64,000 nucleotides of DNA from contig NC_135221.1 in the NCBI RefSeq assembly GCF_052324685.1, positions 7,423,375-7,487,374 of the forward strand, written 5' to 3'. This document shows positions 37,587 through 53,961 of this stretch, piece by piece (positions within the stretch are counted from its first letter, which is position 1; the number at the start of each line of letters is the position of its first letter). Origin of the DNA: Brachyhypopomus gauderio. Lineage: Eukaryota; Chordata; Actinopteri; Gymnotiformes; Hypopomidae. The notes beneath the pieces were generated by a model. That model had not been told where the DNA came from. It made no database searches and saw only the letters and a list, made by a program, of their open reading frames with translations. A program made the position numbers and the translations under genes.

Positions 37587-39065
37587 ATGACCGTAGTGGC
37601 CGGAGATAACATGGACGAGACTTCAGCGGTGCCGGGGCATCCGCAGGACACGTACTCCCCCGACCACGATGACCACGACTGCTGCGAGAGAGTGGTTATC
37701 AACATCGCCGGGCTGCGCTTCGAAACCCAACTCAAAACGCTTGCGCAGTTCCCAGAGACTCTGCTGGGGAATCCCAAGAAGAGAATGCGCTACTTCGACC
37801 CCTTGAGAAATGAATACTTCTTTGACCGAAACCGCCCCAGCTTTGACGCCATCCTCTACTACTACCAGTCCGGCGGGCGGCTGAGGAGGCCAGCGAACGT
37901 CCCATTGGATATGTTCTCCGAAGAGATTAAGTTCTATGAACTTGGGGTGGAGGCAATGGAGAAGTTCCGCGAGGACGAGGGGTTCATCCGCGAAGAAGAG
38001 CGGCCCCTTCCTGAAGTGGAGTTCCAGAGACAAATCTGGCTCCTGTTCGAACACCCAGAGAGCTCCGGACCAGCTCGAGGCATCGCTATCGTGTCAGTCA
38101 TGGTCATTTTGATTTCCATCGTTATTTTCTGTTTGGAGACTTTGCCTGAACTGAAACAGGACAATAAGGGGAAAACACGGATAATAGGCAACAGCACGTT
38201 CTACTACAAACCAAGCATCCTCACTGACCCCTTCTTCATTGTAGAGACCCTCTGCATAATCTGGTTCTCCTTTGAACTTATAGTACGGTTCCTTGCATGT
38301 CCAAGCAAGGCAGCCTTCTTTAAGAACATGATGAACACTATAGATATAGTAGCTATTATCCCTTATTTCATTACTCTAGGCACAGAGTTGGCGGAGGACG
38401 CGGAAGGCAAAGAGGTCAAAGGTGAGCAGGCAACATCACTGGCCATCCTCAGGGTGATTCGTCTGGTCAGGGTGTTTAGGATTTTCAAGCTGTCCCGCCA
38501 TTCAAAAGGCCTGCAGATTTTAGGGCAGACCCTAAAGGCCAGCATGAGAGAGCTCGGCCTGCTCATCTTCTTCCTCTTCATCGGAGTCATCTTGTTCTCG
38601 AGCGCTGTGTACTTCGCAGAGGCCGAGGACACCGAGTCACACTTCAGCAGCATCCCAGACGCCTTCTGGTGGGCTGTGGTCTCCATGACGACAGTGGGCT
38701 ACGGAGACATGGTGCCGGTGACCATAGGGGGCAAGATTGTTGGGTCGCTGTGTGCCATCGCCGGTGTGCTCACCATCGCCCTGCCCGTGCCTGTCATCGT
38801 CTCCAATTTCAACTACTTCTATCACAGGGAGACAGAGGGTGAGGAGCAGGCCCAGCTCTTGAACGTGAGCAACCCCAACATCGCTTCCGATTCCGACTCG
38901 AGCCGACGCAGCTCTTCGGTTGCCAGCAAGTCTGAGTACATGGAGATTGACGGAGACATGAACAACAGCATGGACAACTTCCGCGAGGCCAACCTCAGAA
39001 CTGGCAACTGCACCATAGCCAATCAAAACTGTGTGAACAAAAGCAAGCTGCTCACTGACGTTTAA
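37587..39065 (+). CDS. kcna1: Kv1.1 voltage-gated potassium channel, single coding exon
   Basis: 492 aa, against 495 in human KCNA1. The ATG at 37587 is chosen because [11 protein letters not shown] matches the family start; the frame is open six codons further but without an earlier ATG. T1 domain about 35-130; S1 166-186; sequon N202-S-T in the S1-S2 loop; S2 215-236; S3 248-264; S4 charges R289, R292, R295, R298, K301, R304; filter TVGYGD 369-374; PVP 400-402; C-terminus ends NKSKLLTDV with the PDZ ligand. Role: low-threshold axonal K+ current, excitability control. Residue 376, the external TEA site (Y in human), is V. I397, the position edited by ADAR in mammals, is encoded ATC. It lies 7.4 kb downstream of kcna6 on the same strand. 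The a/b duplicate is not assignable. Confidence 0.97.
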   Translation: MTVVAGDNMDETSAVPGHPQDTYSPDHDDHDCCERVVINIAGLRFETQLKTLAQFPETLLGNPKKRMRYFDPLRNEYFFDRNRPSFDAILYYYQSGGRLRRPANVPLDMFSEEIKFYELGVEAMEKFREDEGFIREEERPLPEVEFQRQIWLLFEHPESSGPARGIAIVSVMVILISIVIFCLETLPELKQDNKGKTRIIGNSTFYYKPSILTDPFFIVETLCIIWFSFELIVRFLACPSKAAFFKNMMNTIDIVAIIPYFITLGTELAEDAEGKEVKGEQATSLAILRVIRLVRVFRIFKLSRHSKGLQILGQTLKASMRELGLLIFFLFIGVILFSSAVYFAEAEDTESHFSSIPDAFWWAVVSMTTVGYGDMVPVTIGGKIVGSLCAIAGVLTIALPVPVIVSNFNYFYHRETEGEEQAQLLNVSNPNIASDSDSSRRSSSVASKSEYMEIDGDMNNSMDNFREANLRTGNCTIANQNCVNKSKLLTDV

Positions 39066-42030
39066 AGTTTAGTACGGCACCATTGGACTTTGAAGGTTTC
39101 CATTACATTGTTGATTGCTTCAGTATTTGAATGGTTCATTTAACTCCCTAGTGCACTCCTGCAATTATTATACACTGCAGATTAAAAGACAGCAAATCAA
39201 AATATGATCTTAGAATATGAGACAGATACAGTTATGTATATACACTATACAACTGTGTAATTCAGTTTCAACAGGGCCCTGCATATAAGCTATACATTGG
39301 GAAGCAGACCCCTGTAGAACGTATAGGAACATCTGTATTTAATCCGCCAGTTCTCAAGAAGCCTCTGGATGACTCTTCCTAGCCAGCAGTAGTATGATTG
39401 TTGAAACATTATGCATGGATTACAGATTACATGGATTACAGATTACATGGATCACAGATTACTTCAGCAAGTTGCACAATACATCCAAGGCAAAAATGCA
39501 TAAAACGACATCCGTCCCAAGAGGACAAGGTGAGCCGTCATCAGCGTTTGGCCTGCACGTGGTCTTCCTCATGAGACTCCACACCTACTGACCAGCTAAG
39601 CACCTTATAGCAACAAGACTGATCTCCTGCTGGCCTGCTGTGAGGGACAAAGTCCCCACCTCATGGACATCTGCAATGCTGCTCCTTTCCAGCAGATGCT
39701 GTAACAGATATCACCAAGTGATTCAATGCCGTGCCCTTTAGATGCAACACAGCACAATGAAAGGGAGAAAAAGAGCTTAGCAGCAAGCATGTTTCGATTA
39801 TGCTCATTTTGACCTTGTGTGAGCATGTGTGAGACATCACTTCTTTCTCTCATTTGTTTCTCCCTCCCTCTCTATTTTCATTCACCGCCTATCAGTCATT
39901 ACCATGAGAAATGCATTGGTTTGATATGATTTGAAATGCTTCTCATTTCTTCTCATTTAGCTGTATCTAAGGACTGAATGTTTAAATGTAAGGGAAACCA
40001 TCTTAATGAGAACATAGCATGTTAAAATAACCTGCATTATGGCCTATTCAAACTAAGGTACTGTGTATCCTAGTATATTTAATGCATGACACAGGTATTA
40101 TACAGCTTGTTGCAATGTAGACACTTCAGAAGGTGTCGCTGTTACTATCAGGGAAACTAGGGACTCTGAATCCTGAGATTTTCTGAAACGTGACAAAAAA
40201 TATATGCAAGCCCCCAGCACAGGGATGCAAACTTTCTAATGTAAAAGTACTCTAAGAAACAGAGAAAACACAACAAATAATACTATGAAACTGCATATAC
40301 TCTTAATAAGCACCTGTTAAAAGATAAGTATTACTTCAGTAGTGCAGTGCATGGGCCTTTTCTCAAGAAGAGAACAATGAACAAAATGCAATTCATGCTT
40401 CCATATTTGCAGTCAAATTTAGGGCATCATGGATTTCGTCAAGCAGGATGCAAAATAATTACTTTTATTAGTTGCTAGTGCCTTTTGACCCTCTCAACAG
40501 TAAGATATGGGATAGTGCCTCGCTTAAATGGATTCCATGGAGTTATGACAGGAGGTGAATTCTGTCACAGCACTTGTGTTGAGAAAGATAAGTAAACTGA
40601 GAATGTGTGTAGAAAAACAAGGGTATAATAAAAGTATCCTGACATGACACATGGTTGTCAGGCACAACTTGACTCTCCTGCATTATCATGCACTAAGGCC
40701 CTGATATGGCATTATGGATGGGCCACACAGAATGGGGGAAGAGGGGTATCTCTTATACGTTTTCTTTTTTTTCAATCTGCCTTGCATTGTAGTTTTAACT
40801 TGTGTTGTGCCATAATGAGTCTACCTCAGCGAGGTCGTCACCTTGGGGAGGAAGTGGGGTTACCATTGGCCAGAGCGTCTCTATGGTGCAGAGCTCCTGT
40901 AAGTGTGGGAAGGCTGTGGCCAGTTGTGTGTTATACGTCAATAAGAAAAACTTGATTTCAGAGAACCCCAACAGCTGTCCTTTATGGAAGCGCTGTAAAT
41001 AAAGACAGCAGTGTGACCATATTCCCTGAATCCCGGTTCCCTTTTAGCTATGCACAATCAAGACATCTGCTTTTACTTGGCATTCTGAATTTCATGTGCG
41101 TTATGTTTTTATCGTCATGGCTGTGTTTGTGGGAAAGGTCGGCAGCCTGACCCTCAGATGAGCAGTGAGAACATCTAGGATTACAAGTGAGAATGACTTT
41201 ATAGAATTTGAAACTGGGAAATGTGTCCAAAAATACATATTCCATGTTTTTTTATTATTATTATTTTTTTAAAGCCTGGTGTCTTTGAAAAAAAGTCTGT
41301 GTCTTGGGTGGAAAAAAACCCTGTGTCATGAGTCAGCCTCGGATTGTCTGTCATTGTTGGTGTAAGTTATTGTGACCTATGGAAGGTTATACAGAAACTG
41401 ATAGCTTTAAGTTGGGCCCAGTTATATTAATTAATGAAACAATTGAAAATGAAACAAGGTTGAAAAAGTGCTTCTAACAGTGGCTCCATTGAAACACACC
41501 GTCTTTTGGAGTTTTTATTCCCAGCGGACACTGCAGATGTTTTTATGGAGAGACTGAGTAGTTGAGTCCGTGTTAATATGTCTGATGTAAATGTCATTTT
41601 AGATAGAAATAAAAATAAATAGATAAATCAAACGTAGACATAAGTTAGGCTACTACCTACTAGGACAAAGCTACAAAAGAACAGTCATTTATTTCAGTAT
41701 GTTCAATTGTACATTAGGGAGAACCAGCTAACAGTGGCACATGAACGGTGATGGAGCCATATGGTGCTATGCATATATTTAACATCAACGTATATTATGA
41801 CAGCAATAGAGATTAGAGATCCATATTTACAGGGACTGAATTTAACAGCAATTGTTATCTATTTACACTGGGTTTCTTAAGAATGCAACATTCAACAAGG
41901 GCTCTGGTTATTTTAGTAGTTGTACTTGTTATAAGGCTAAAGGTAGAAAAGTTTATTTTTTCCTTGCAAGTTATGACCATAATGCAAGAAAAAGCACTGT
42001 AATGACATATAGCACTTCCTGAGGTCAGGT
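39066..42030 (+). other. kcna1 3' UTR and flank
   Basis: No gene recognised. AATAAA at 40627-40632 and 40998-41003 are candidate polyadenylation signals for kcna1, whose 3' UTRs are long in other vertebrates. An 18-bp tandem repeat (GATTACAGATTACATG-type) lies at about 39,415-39,465. Confidence 0.4.
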
Positions 42031-42031
42031 T

Positions 42032-42066
<35 letters not shown>
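42031..42066. repeat. (GTT)n trinucleotide repeat
   Basis: Twelve GTT units. Two near-identical 31-bp copies (TTGGTTACATTATATAATATC) follow at about 42,165-42,215. Confidence 0.93.
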
Positions 42067-42067
<1 letters not shown>

Positions 42068-42215
42068 TGTCCTGTCTGGGATAGGACAACAAATTGAAAA
42101 GCTGCTACTCCATGTTTTTTTGTTTTTTTTTTTTGCCATGTTTCTTATTTAGACATATCAGTCTTGGTTACATTATATAATATCAGTTTTGGTTACATTA
42201 TATAATATCAGTATA

Positions 42216-43756
42216 TCAGTCTTGGTTAAGGTCTGTTCAGACATTCAGTTGAGTATGTGATTCAAACTGATAGCCACTAAAGATTTTCATTAAGAATCAT
42301 TCAGATTTTCAATTATTCTGTCATTTCCACCACTGAATTTGATAAGTTTCCTTGCTCGTTTCATTTTGGTTTTTAATAGTCTTTGTGAGTAAACGAACCA
42401 TTTTTGGTAAGGTTCAAAAAGTTAAAGTAGCACACTGCTTTAGAGATGACCCTAGAGATGACCCTAGAGAGAGACGAGGGACACGCTACCATGTCATTAT
42501 CAATGCTCTAACAGTAAGATGCTACTATGCCAAAGGAAAGGAGGAGATGGCTCCAGGGAGTGGTTCTTCAGAGAACACTGCAGACATGAGATGTTCCTTC
42601 ACCTGCACTGCCTCATGTTGCTATGTACGTTTTTATTTTTTCTTCTGTGGCTCAGTAGATAGTTGTGGTTCAGAGAAACCGTGCCCTTGTAAAATCAGCA
42701 GACTCCACTGAGTCTATATGACAAGCCATGACAAATATATAGGTAGAACTTAGCTAGTATTATCAATCTTCAAATAGAGTTTAAAAAATGGCATTCGCAT
42801 ATGTTGTTTACATTAATCACACTGTTAACATCATATAAGTGTACCAAACTGAAATCCCATTGTGAAGTTATACTGTAAAGATACATATCTCAACTGATCG
42901 CAAAAAAACAACAAAAAAAATCTGCATGGTATGTGAATGCATGAGCTTAGTCTTTCAAAACTGAGGGTCAGCGATGTTCCGGTTGCATCATTTTAAAGCC
43001 CTTGCTCCCGTGTGTCTCGGCCACACACTCCTCCATCGCTCCAGTGTCATCTGACTCTTTTCACTTCGGTCTGGGGATTTGTGTTCTGTTTGCATCCAGT
43101 CAAATCTCAACCCACAGATCATCATTTCTTTTCCTTTCTTATTTTTTTTTTCCAAGTTGGACTTGCTATGGATGAAGAATATGTAACACTAAGTGTGAGA
43201 TTACAGTCGGTTCCCGAGGGAATGCGGTATGCTCTGTAAGCATACAAAAGTCACCATCTACCAGGCATCTCAGCAATGTGTTCATGTCAAATTAATGAGT
43301 TAGATTGTCATCTTCATTACATGTAAAAACCACTCTGTTAGACTGATGTTTTTATTTATTTATTTTAAATATTTTCACTACAAGGTGTCAGATACTGACA
43401 AAGGCATGGTCTGTGATCTATGCAAGGGTGTTTTTGTTTCTTATATGTCATATATGATTTCATTATACATTTAAATCAATAAATTTTTAAGGATCCGTTC
43501 TGTGCTTTATCTGTATTATTACTGTTCTTAATGTGTTATTATTGATATAAATGCACCTATCACATATTCCCTACTCAGCCTTTAATGTTCTAGTGTGAAA
43601 AGACATCGGAAAGTCAGAACATGATCTGTTGTGACGGCGGCGAGGATGGAGTGAGAGGCATGTGGTTCATGGGGGGTCTTTATTCTCCATAGCAACGTAA
43701 AATGTGCAGCAACGAGCAGAAATGAAACACAATGAAAGTGAAATAAAGCAGGTCAG

Positions 43757-43758
<2 letters not shown>
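42216..43758. other. Intergenic, no gene seen
   Basis: Open frames at 42352-42711 and 43012-43239 show no family resemblance or convincing splice sites. Confidence 0.45.
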
Positions 43759-43807
<49 letters not shown>

Positions 43808-44086
43808 CCATACTGCTGTGCTGCCGTGCTGTGCTGCTGTGTTGCTGTGCTGCCGTACTGCTGTTCCGTGCTGCTGTGTTACTGTGCAGCTGTGTTGCTG
43901 TGCTGTGCGGTTGTGTTGCTGTGCTGTCATGCTGCTGTGCTGCTTTGCTGTGCGGCTGTGTTGCTGTGCTGTCATGCTGCTGTGGTGCTGTGCTGTTGTG
44001 CTGCTGTGCTGTACTGCTGTGCTGCTGTATTGCTGTGCTGTACTGCTGTGTTGCTGTACTGCTGTGCTGCTGTGTTGCTGTGCACG
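43759..44086. repeat. (GT)n followed by CTG-rich imperfect array
   Basis: About 45 bp of GT grade into about 280 bp built of GCTGT, GCTGC and GTTGCT words. It reads CTG-rich on + and CAG-rich on -. Long open frames on both strands (cysteine/leucine-rich or glutamine/histidine/serine/threonine-rich) come only from the repeat. Confidence 0.93.
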
Positions 44087-44303
44087 ACGACTAATTATAC
44101 CTGTTTCCATGCCTCTCTCTCCTTCTTCAGTCTGGTTGGTGGATGTAGGGAGGCTCAGTGGTGCCTGTGCTGCGTTAGCCCATATCTGCACTATTGCACA
44201 CGCACACACAAACAGCCATGTACAAACACACACCTCTGCATGTTTTCATATGCTTTCAGGGTAATAGCATGTGGCTCTGCATGTTCCACCCATGTGCGAG
44301 TGA

Positions 44304-44363
44304 TCCAGTTCTCCCTGTCCGGTTCTCCCTGTCCGGTTCTCCCTGTCCAGTTCTCCCTGTCTG
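44304..44363. repeat. 15-bp tandem repeat, four copies
   Basis: TCCGGTTCTCCCTGT units with CCAGTT variants at both ends. Confidence 0.88.
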
Positions 44364-44458
44364 TCCACATCCTCTGCACCATCCTCCAGAACTGCAGATC
44401 TCTTCTGCAGTTTGGGCTGGGTCTGGGTGGGCTGTAACTGAGCTGAGTGCAGCGTTTG

Positions 44459-44530
44459 TGCGTGTGTGTGTGTGTGCGTGTGTGCGTGCATGTGTGTGTG
44501 CGTGTGTGTGTGTGAGAGAGAGAGGGAGAG
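44459..44530. repeat. (GT)n/(GC) and (GA)n compound microsatellite
   Basis: GTGTGTGCGTG words followed by GAGAGAGAG. Confidence 0.9.
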
Positions 44531-45006
44531 AAAGAAATGACAGTAAGCAGAGGGAAGAATGGATCTTATCTCTTTTCTGGCATCCAGACAGGAGGCACCG
44601 TAAGCTGAGGGTGAGCCATCTCCGTAGTTGCTTCTCGTGTCTTTGGATGTGTGCGAGTGACAAAGGCCCCTGGGCACTGGCACAAACACAGCATGAGCTA
44701 GCAGGACAGACTGCACCTTCTACTGGCTGCAACGTCTATAGTCATAATGCACCAATGTACTTTTTGGCTAAAAAAAAAGAGATTGGATTGAAAATTTGAA
44801 ATTAAAGAGCTGCCCATGTCGTTAGAGTGTGGGCGTGTCATCTTTAAACTGGGCAAAGAGCCAGATACTCTGAGAAGAAGAATGTTTTTTTGTAAAATGG
44901 CTTAACAGCAATTTGGTCATTTTTTGGTCAAACATCAAGTGTTCAGCAATAAAATATTGATGACTCCCCCACCCCCACATCCCTTCCCCAACCACTCACA
45001 AACACA

Positions 45007-45008
45007 CA

Positions 45009-45065
<57 letters not shown>
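45007..45065. repeat. (CA)n microsatellite
   Basis: CA dinucleotides, nearly perfect. Confidence 0.95.
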
Positions 45066-45068
<3 letters not shown>

Positions 45069-45454
45069 TCAGAGTTAAACAAATTATACTCTAGTAGGAG
45101 TATACACTTTTCCCTGAGTCAGGATTTGCCAATTACTAATCAATTTAATACTGATGGGCTCAACCCATCATCTTATACTGTACCGTTCACAATCATACAG
45201 TACTAGTCAACTACTGGAAGTTTATGTTGAAATTCAGATAACCAGATATTATAATGCATCTCCCCATCACCAACAGAACTCTGTCCCTCATGTCTTTATG
45301 ACCTTCTTCCTCTTCACATTATCTTCATAATGCTGCTGTCAGCCATGGTTAATAATTAAGGCCATAGCCATCAGTTCATCCATCTTGTGTGAATGTGTAG
45401 TGCTTTTTATCAGACAGGGGCCAGTAACAGTCAGTGTCTCCATATGGATAATGA

Positions 45455-45483
45455 TATATATAAATAAATAAATAAATAAATAA

Positions 45484-45518
<35 letters not shown>

Positions 45519-45520
45519 CA
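45455..45520. repeat. (TAAA)n - (CA)n - (TA)n compound microsatellite
   Basis: Three adjoining simple repeats. The surrounding 45,066-46,000 shows no gene. Confidence 0.93.
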
Positions 45521-46329
45521 AGTATTATTAAAGGATTAGAGAATTGTTGACAAATGGTCATCAACATTAGCTTTTTGTAAGTGGGGTGAGAAGACAGTGG
45601 CATTTGTATTGGTGTGAAAATAACAAAGAGAACAGTATAACTGTAATGGAGATTTTGTGCTTTCTGCTTTTACTAGATTCACCAAAATGCATCTCTGTCT
45701 GGCAAAAGCAAACTACTGACTCATGCAAATGCACAGTCACTATTGACCATCAACTAGACTGCAAAATGATCTACAAAAGTGTCTACAAAAATGATAATGA
45801 ATAGATAATGAAATGATAATGAATAGATTACCATTACCAATGATCAAATGTAAAATGTTATTCAGAGGGATAAATGCACTACAAAATCCATCCACAATAT
45901 AACCAAATTATGATCTCCTATTTGCCAGGGCACTTTTGGAATAACGTTCTACAGGAAGAACAAAGAAAAATTATAATTATTCAGCAACAGTATTGCATTT
46001 CTAGGTTTGAGCAGGCTACAAGACTTTACTTATTGTACATATGATATCTTCCTTGGCCAATAAAACCACTTCAAATAAGGGGAGAAATGGAAAACATCTG
46101 AGAACTGTGGGTTGTGTTGAACTCTTCATGGATGTGAATACTACAATGAAAAGTGACTTTGTCCCAAACCGGATGCTCTGGTCATCTTGACCATCCCAAA
46201 AACGACAAAATGGTCTACATGCTTGAGTTTTGGCTTTGGTTTCACCAAAAACATGGGTTGAGGAAGAAAAGGTGCCAGAAAAACCTTTGGTGCACCATAC
46301 ATAGATTCTACAAGTTTCTGGAGGAGATT

Positions 46330-46625
46330 TATTTTTCAAAATATATTCTCTCAGTGGCGGAGAGAACTATCCAATACAGAGGTCCAGAATATCCCATAGG
46401 TGTCCAGGGTTGAGATCTGCAGACTGAGAAGGCCTGAGACTGAGATGTTATATCATTTCCAGACTAATCAAAGCTTTCAGTGTACTGATGTTTTTTGGGT
46501 GGTGGTATTGTAAACATGGAAGAGACCAGCTCCAGGCCAGAATTCAGACACGTCATCATTTGATAAATCTGATCAATCAGAGTAATTTTGCATACATACT
46601 TTTTTAGGTACTCTTCCTTACACAG
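46330..46625 (-). mobile_element. Degenerate Tc1/mariner-like remnant
   Basis: On the minus strand words such as GTCTCTTCCATGTTTACAAT and a SQSADLNP-like stretch (about 46,400-46,440) recall Tc1/mariner transposase around the catalytic region. No ends or open frame survive. Recognition is weak and from memory. Confidence 0.3.
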
Positions 46626-47540
46626 TTTAGTTCAACAGCCTCCAACTCTTGTTGTAATGAACAATTTTTTATTTTCTTTCATTTTCAAAATCCACAATAC
46701 AGAATCAAGGTGAACAAGGCCTTTTGAACAAGTATATTTTATATATACCACTATATTGATTGTTTCATACCATAACCTGTCTGGAAGCCTCTGCACATAA
46801 TGTTTCATAGTGAAAACATAAGGGTACAGTAACTGCCAGAAGATGTATGTGTGCTTATGGATATGCAGAAAGAGTTTAGAAAATCTACAATTTTTGTGTA
46901 TCAGATGAAGGTTTTACCAAATGAGCTTTTTCCCTATGGAAACTGAAGAGAAGAGTTTGTTAAATTGCATTTAGTGTATCTTAAGTTGTGACTTAGTGAT
47001 TGAAAATAACTTTATAACACTTATCTAAAACTCAAATGCTCAAATTCTGAACTCAAATGGTTTAGTCATTTATTTACTTCAGATTTCCCTGTATTACTCC
47101 ATGTGTTCCCTATATTACTCCAACTGGATACCTCTGACATACTCCTGAAAATAAATGCAGTAAACAAGACTTTCTTATTGCTGTAGGTGGATCACAGATG
47201 CACCAGTGTGCAAAAGAGCACTATATATTATACATGCTCCAGTGTTCTTCTAGTAATGTGTTGTATACTTTACTGGTATGAACATTTGATAATGGTGGAA
47301 TAGGGTAGCATGTTGTACCACAAAGATCCTTCCACAAGCAAACACTGTTTGTGCCTGCACCTCTTCTCTTCTGCCCAGTCTCTCTGTCCATCCATCCGTG
47401 CTCCCTTCTCTCCTCCTCTCTTTCATGGTGCTGCACTCTCCTGCGAGCGGCCAGGCCACCTGAGGTGGGTTTGACCTTGCTCCCACTCCAGATATGATCT
47501 CACCTTTTAGCCGCTCCCAAAGCCCCGCCCCCATACCCCC
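46626..47540. other. Intergenic, no gene seen
   Basis: No supported feature before the (CA)n repeat. Confidence 0.5.
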
Positions 47541-47544
47541 CCAT

Positions 47545-47551
47545 ACACACG

Positions 47552-47623
<72 letters not shown>
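47545..47623. repeat. (CA)n microsatellite
   Basis: CA dinucleotides with two CGCA interruptions at the start. Confidence 0.95.
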
Positions 47624-47628
<5 letters not shown>

Positions 47629-48150
47629 TACCCTGCACTGCCGCATCAGCCTGCAGCAGTGAGGTGAAACACACACTTTCAGTCATTGCCCCGCACGCCA
47701 CCGAGTGGGCTAGTTCACACTGAAGGATCGATGGTACTCAGGTTAAGATATAAGGCTCATCAATCATTGATGCTTGGCATCCGAGAGACCTAGAATGTCT
47801 CGGTGTTGATATTGGTGATTTTCCTGTTGGGCATACTATACTAAGAAAATTTGTGATTGTTTATTTAGGAAAAGAGACGTTAACTGTTTTCAGTTAATGC
47901 ACACAGTTCATGTGAAGAGAGTTGTTTAAAATAGCCTGACTTTGTACTTAGGACATATTGATTGTACAATAAGATAGCAATAAGTGACAAGTGAAAGGTG
48001 AATGTAATTGAATGCGTGCTATGAGCAATCATGAGACTGCATCAGAGATATGAGGGTCCATACTTGGAGGATGACAAATGAAATGAATGAGTCTGTGCAG
48101 GGAACAGAAACCCCATAGAGCCGCATTGAACTGTGCCAGTGGTTATAACC

Positions 48151-48151
<1 letters not shown>

Positions 48152-48192
<41 letters not shown>

Positions 48193-48340
48193 TTTACACT
48201 CTCTCTCTCTCTCTCTCTTAAAAGCAATCAAGGACAGGCAGGTGAGAAGACTGCAGCACTCCTCAGACTTCGGCAGTACTCCATGAAACACAGAATTCGG
48301 CAGTTTGTGGTGCTTATGTAAATATGTGAACGTGTGAAAC

Positions 48341-48379
<39 letters not shown>

Positions 48380-48396
48380 GAAAGAGAGAGAGAGAT
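48152..48396. repeat. Opposed (CT)n and (GA)n tracts, an inverted pair
   Basis: (CT)n at 48152-48218 and (GA)n at 48341-48396 are reverse complements about 120 bp apart, so the region can fold back on itself. The spacer has no recognised gene. Confidence 0.9.
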
Positions 48397-49950
48397 GAAG
48401 AGCTGTAAAAGTTCAGCATCTAGCACATCTGTGCTGTTACATTGAGGAATAATGCCACTATCACTCCAGACAGTGCAATCGTTTTAGCAGAAGCAGCTCA
48501 AAGAATCCTGAAAGCAATTTCCTGAGTGTGCTTATAAAATATCAGTAAGTTACACCAAGACAAGACAAGAGTTGGAGCTTTGACACGGTCAACTAGAGCA
48601 GCTATGTATGCTGTTCTGATGTATGTCATGCTATAATTGGCATATTAGGTTACATATTACTTTACATATTACATATAACTTACATCTTGAAATCCAACAT
48701 TAATATTCTGCTGTTCCTTTCAGCTCAAACTGGTTATAATGGGATATTTTTCCAGTTCAAACTGTTTTCATAGTTTTGTTAACAGTTTCTGATCTCAGCT
48801 TTGGAGAAATAAGGCTAATGTTCTCAAGCAACCAAAAACATTATTTTGACCATTCGGACAATAAGTGTAGATTAAGCTCTTTGCTAATATATACTGTATT
48901 GACAGAATTTCTTGCAACATGCTGTGCCTTGCACAGGTGTGTGGTGCAACATAAGTGTGTGCATATGCAGAAAAATGTACTGCATGCTCCATTAAAAATG
49001 CTGGCCTGCGTTTGCACCTCATAACATACTGCTTAGGCTAGCTGATGGTGTCTGTAAGCCACCCCCACCCACAGCCCACTACCCCCTACCCGCCCTGCTG
49101 CTGAGTCACTGTCCCTGGCCCGGAATATGTCTGCACTACGAACACTCTCACTTCCTCCAGCAGCGGCACTTCACCACCTGAGGAAAGGTGTTTGTGGATG
49201 TGCTCACGGGTAAATACTCTGAAAACATTCTCACTGTTATCTCTGAGTGTTTTACATATGGGGATTTCCTTAGTGCACTTAAAATTGAAAGAAAACAACA
49301 AGAATCCGTGTGTGTGGTTCGACCGACTCCGGACTATATTTTGCTACAAGTGTGTTAGCTCTGCAGTGATCTAGAATGTCATATGGAGAACATTGCAGTG
49401 ATGAGGTCGCCATATGCTTTGCTAGACACTAGTCCAGCAAGATTACACCGGGACAAGAGTGCTACAAATGGTAAGTAGCATGCTGCCACCTGGTGGATGC
49501 AAGACTTCCCCTCCTGAGGTGACATCTGTACTTGTCAAGTTGTTGGAGTGAGACAGCAATAAATAAAATGTACTAGGATTGAAACATGTATATCGTCAAT
49601 GCACAATTAGTCAATCCCAATATATCAATACATCAGTTTATCCACAGTCTAAAATAAAATCCCTCTTTTATAGAAGTCTATGATTGCTATTTCTGCTGAA
49701 ACACTATCCATTATGAGACTTTGATCCGTTCTGAACTTTGATTTATTATGTCCCAACCAAATTTGCATAATGCCTACATGAAATCATAAAGGTTTCGGTG
49801 TCGTACACACGTTTTCCTAAGAAATAGGAGGTCATTCATTTGGCACGTTTCTGGGCATACTAAAAGCTGTAATCAGAATATCGCTTTACTAGTACAGCGT
49901 CCTTCACGTTGTCTCTTTAACGATTAGAACTTGATTTTAGCGGCATTTTT
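48397..49950. other. Intergenic, no gene seen
   Basis: No supported feature in this stretch ahead of the promoter-like cluster. Confidence 0.5.
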
Positions 49951-49952
49951 AA

Positions 49953-50030
49953 CCAATGGGAATAAAGCGTGTGGATGTGACGTCACAATGAGTATATAAC
50001 CCGGTAGGCGCGGCTTTTCTCGCGGAGTAC
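49953..50030 (+). promoter_or_regulatory. CCAAT + CRE + TATA promoter-like cluster
   Basis: CCAAT at 49953-49957, a perfect palindromic CRE (TGACGTCA) at 49978-49985 and TATATAA at 49993-49999, in the order and spacing of a cAMP-responsive TATA promoter. A start site would be expected near 50,025, in CpG-containing sequence. The downstream sequence has an open frame to 50,267 (from an ATG at 50112) with no recognised family. It could be the promoter of a non-coding or lineage-specific transcript, or a distal promoter of tmem178b, whose coding start is 2.1 kb further on. Confidence 0.55.
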
Positions 50031-50267
50031 ACTTCCTAACCCTAGCTCTTATGACCTTTCCTGTCCGGTGTGTTTGCTGTTTTACCTCCAGCTTTCAGCA
50101 AGCAACAGGAAATGATCGAGGCGCTGTGGTCCGTTAAAAAAGCTCGGAGAGTACTCTCTTGTGCTCAATGTGTCCGGTTCAAACGTCTCGTGCTGTGGAC
50201 AGCAAGGCTGCCGCGAAGAGTTCTCCTCTGCTGCACGACGTTTCCGAACCGGGACACTTCAAATTGA

Positions 50268-53961
<3,694 letters not shown>

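Noticed and set aside
43667..44437. Long cysteine-rich or Gln/His/Thr-rich open frames
   Set aside because: Product of the (GT)n and CTG-rich repeats; no start or splice context.
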